Source: Sporichthyaceae bacterium (GTDB lineage: Bacteria > Actinomycetota > Actinomycetes > JACCYY01). From it: 7,675 bases of DNA. Positions 5,906 to 7,675 of the stretch are shown piece after piece. The DNA is taken from NCBI GenBank assembly GCA_013696235.1, contig JACCYY010000056.1, positions 1-7,675 on the forward strand, given 5' to 3'. Every line of letters begins with the position of its first letter. Within the stretch, counting starts at the first letter, position 1. The position numbers and the translations under genes are program-made. Under the pieces are notes generated by a model that saw nothing but the letters and a program-made list of their open reading frames with translations, had not been told where the DNA came from and ran no database searches.

Positions 5906-7444
5906 GTGCTGCTCGCCGACGTCGCCGCCACCTCGCGGGCGGTCGCGAGCACCCGTTCGCGGTTGGCCAAGGTCGCGGCGCTGGCCGAGCTCGTCCGCCG
6001 GCTCGAGCCCGCCGAGGTCGCACTCGCCGTCGGCTACCTGATGGCCGCACCTCGGCAGGGGAGGGTCGGTGTGGGTTGGTCGACGCTCCGGACCATCGAT
6101 CCGTCTCCCGCCGAGCAGCCGTCGATCACCGTGGGCGAGCTGGACGCGGCGCTTGACGTCGTCGCGGCCACGACGGGTGTCGGCTCGATCGCACGCCGTA
6201 CGGCGATCCTCGGCAGCCTGCTGGCACGGGCCACCGCTGACGAGCAGCTGCTGATCCGCAGCGTGCTCATGGGTGAGCTGCGCCAGGGGGCGCTGGACGG
6301 GGTGCTGGCCGAGGCGATCGCGGTGGCCGCCGACGTGCCGGGTGATCTCGCCCGCCGCGCGTACATGCTCACCGGCGATCTCGGCCAGACCGCCCGGCTG
6401 GCGCTGGCCGGTGGGAGTGCGGCGCTGGCCGCGGTGCGCCTGGAAGTGCTCCGTCCGGTCCGGCCGATGCTCGCGTCGACCGCGACGTCGGTGCGGGAAG
6501 CGCTGGCCGCGACCGGGCTGGCCTCGGTCGAGCACAAGCTCGACGGCGCCCGGATCCAGGTGCACTGCACGGGCGACGAGGTCCGGGTGTTCACGCGCAA
6601 CCTCGCCGACGTCACGCACCGGCTGGCCGACGTCGCCGATCTGGTGCGGGAGTTCCCAGCCCGATCGTTCGTGCTGGACGGCGAGTCGCTGACCCTCGAT
6701 GCCGATGCCCGTCCGCGGGCCTTCCAGGACACGATGCGCCGCTTCGGCGCGGACGGTCCGAGGGACCAGGTGCTGCGGCCGTACTTCTTCGACATCCTCG
6801 AGCTCGACGGCGCCGACTTGCTCGACCGGCCGTTGGCCGAGCGGCTGGCCGCGCTCCAGCGCGTCGCCGCGACGGGCCGGATCCCGGGCACGGTCACGGA
6901 CGACCCGACGGTGGGGGAGCAGGTGCTCGCCGACGCGCTCGCCGCCGGCCACGAGGGCGTGATGATCAAGAGCATCACCAGCCCGTACGCCGCCGGCCGG
7001 CGCGGCAGCGCGTGGCAGAAGGTGAAGCCGGTCCGAACCCTCGACCTGGTCGTGCTCGCCGCCGAGTGGGGTCACGGGCGTCGGACGGGATGGCTGTCCA
7101 ACCTCCACCTCGGGGCGCGCGACGTGGACGGGACCTACGGCGAGCCGGGTGGCCTGGTCATGGTCGGCAAGACGTTCAAGGGGCTCACCGACGCACTGCT
7201 CACCTGGCAGACCAAGGCGCTGAGACAGCTCGAGCAGCGACAGACCGCCGGCACGGTCTGGGTGCGCCCGGCCCTCGTGGTCGAGATCGCGCTCGACGGC
7301 GCGCAGGTGTCGCCGCGCTACCCCGGCGGCGTCGCCCTTCGGTTCGCCCGGGTCGTTCGCTACCGCGAGGACAAGACGCCCGCCGAGGCGGACACGATCG
7401 AGACCGTCCGTGCGCTCCGGCCCGGGGTCAGCGCGGCCAGCTGA
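5906..7444 (+). CDS. ATP-dependent DNA ligase, LigB type
   Basis: Seals DNA nicks using ATP, through a lysine-AMP intermediate; it would act alongside the essential NAD-dependent LigA, which is not in the window. The 512-aa protein has the three-domain layout of mycobacterial LigB (about 507 aa). A helical DNA-binding domain (about 1-175) includes GVGW and GELRQGAL. The adenylation domain has motif I EHKLDGAR (Lys211), VLDGE (256-260), motif III FFDILEL (294-300), motif IV EGVMIKS (Glu350) and motif V WQKVKP (Lys372, Lys374). The OB-fold ends with motif VI RYREDK (485-490). All catalytic residues are present. The GTG at 5906 gives VLLADVAATS, matching the usual family N-terminus, and a -10-like element lies 6 nt upstream; the longer frame from 5798 is rejected. 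There is no Ku or LigD partner, so it is not an end-joining operon. LigB-type enzymes are usually dispensable repair ligases. Confidence 0.95.
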   Translation: MLLADVAATSRAVASTRSRLAKVAALAELVRRLEPAEVALAVGYLMAAPRQGRVGVGWSTLRTIDPSPAEQPSITVGELDAALDVVAATTGVGSIARRTAILGSLLARATADEQLLIRSVLMGELRQGALDGVLAEAIAVAADVPGDLARRAYMLTGDLGQTARLALAGGSAALAAVRLEVLRPVRPMLASTATSVREALAATGLASVEHKLDGARIQVHCTGDEVRVFTRNLADVTHRLADVADLVREFPARSFVLDGESLTLDADARPRAFQDTMRRFGADGPRDQVLRPYFFDILELDGADLLDRPLAERLAALQRVAATGRIPGTVTDDPTVGEQVLADALAAGHEGVMIKSITSPYAAGRRGSAWQKVKPVRTLDLVVLAAEWGHGRRTGWLSNLHLGARDVDGTYGEPGGLVMVGKTFKGLTDALLTWQTKALRQLEQRQTAGTVWVRPALVVEIALDGAQVSPRYPGGVALRFARVVRYREDKTPAEADTIETVRALRPGVSAAS

Positions 7445-7557
7445 CAGCGGACTCGTCGACGCCGTCGGTCTGCGCCGCAATGGAGTGGTCGACGTGCACG
7501 ACCCCGATCCGGCTGCGACGCATGGCTCCAGCGGAGGAGGGACCACCGACCGGACCG

Positions 7558-7563
7558 TATGGT
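7558..7563 (+). promoter_or_regulatory. -10 element of the dioxygenase-like gene
   Basis: TATGGT matches TANNNT, and exactly 6 nt separate it from the GTG at 7570, predicting a leaderless transcript that begins on the start codon. No clear -35 is seen. The GGAGGAGGG at about 7532-7540 is too far from the GTG to serve as its ribosome site. Confidence 0.5.
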
Positions 7564-7569
7564 CGCCAC

Positions 7570-7675
7570 GTGCTCGTCGCCGCCGCGGTCTGCCCGCACC
7601 CGCCGCTCCTGGTCCCCCAGCTCGCGGCCGGCGCCGCACCCGATCTCGACGAGGTTCGAGCGGCCTGCGACGCCG
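7570..7675 (+). CDS. Class III extradiol dioxygenase-like (LigB-superfamily fold) protein, N-terminal part
   Basis: The first 35 codons are present before the window ends. They include AAAVCPHPPLLVPQ, typical of the actinobacterial protein annotated as class III extradiol ring-cleavage dioxygenase subunit B-like, whose gene commonly sits just upstream of miaA. The His in CPHPP corresponds to a likely metal ligand of that fold. The true substrate is unknown and aromatic ring cleavage is not demonstrated for this group. The GTG at 7570 is chosen for the leaderless -10 spacing and the family N-terminus; an in-frame ATG at 7522 would add 16 Pro/Gly-rich residues and lacks a ribosome site. The 125-bp gap before it holds no gene or clear terminator. 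Confidence 0.7.
   Translation, partial: MLVAAAVCPHPPLLVPQLAAGAAPDLDEVRAACDA

Noticed and set aside
5548..6156. 202-codon plus-strand frame beginning at ATG 5548, overlapping the DUF559 stop
   Set aside because: The ATGA overlap looks like translational coupling, but the product is Arg/Gly-rich and its second half is out of frame within the ligase gene.
7445..7569. Hairpin GGTCG-N7-CGACC near 7486-7502 as the ligase terminator
   Set aside because: Five-base arms in high-GC DNA are expected by chance and no T-tract follows.
5867..7639. 590-codon open frame on the minus strand opposite the ligase
   Set aside because: Antisense to a ligase with all catalytic motifs, with Arg/Gly/His-rich composition and no recognisable domain.

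Overview
This is a very GC-rich, gene-dense window from an actinobacterium (Actinomycetota). The evidence is near-saturated G/C at third codon positions, frequent GTG starts, several starts directly behind a -10 element (leaderless architecture), and gene families and order typical of the group: a GluABCD-type glutamate transporter, miaB, and the class III extradiol-dioxygenase-like gene that usually precedes miaA. The genus cannot be fixed from the sequence.

Layout, left to right. On the minus strand, gluA (ATPase, 892 to 65) is followed by the first codons of a gluB-like substrate-binding protein (50 to the window edge). The short region upstream of gluA holds a -10 element, a 17-bp palindrome over the start codon and a two-half-site motif matching the GlnR nitrogen-regulator pattern. 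Next on the minus strand is a UbiB/ABC1-family atypical kinase with membrane segments at both ends (2964 to 982). It diverges from miaB (3032-4462, plus strand), the tRNA methylthiotransferase. A long, relatively AT-rich hairpin follows miaB. Then come a protein with an AbiEi-like N-terminus and a DUF559 (Vsr-like) C-terminus (4601-5551), a 354-bp non-coding stretch, an ATP-dependent DNA ligase of the LigB type (5906-7444), and the start of the extradiol-dioxygenase-like gene (7570 to the right edge).

Functionally the window is a mosaic. It has nitrogen/amino-acid uptake (gluAB), tRNA position-37 modification (miaB, with miaA expected beyond the right edge), an ABC1 kinase of uncertain lipid or quinone role, and two nucleic-acid genes (the DUF559 protein and the ligase) lying between miaB and the miaA-side gene. 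I see no tRNA, rRNA, CRISPR array, transposase or phage gene. I found no clearly new multi-gene system. The best leads are the control region of gluA, the hairpin plus AbiEi-DUF559 gene, and the recurring -10-N6-GTG start layout.
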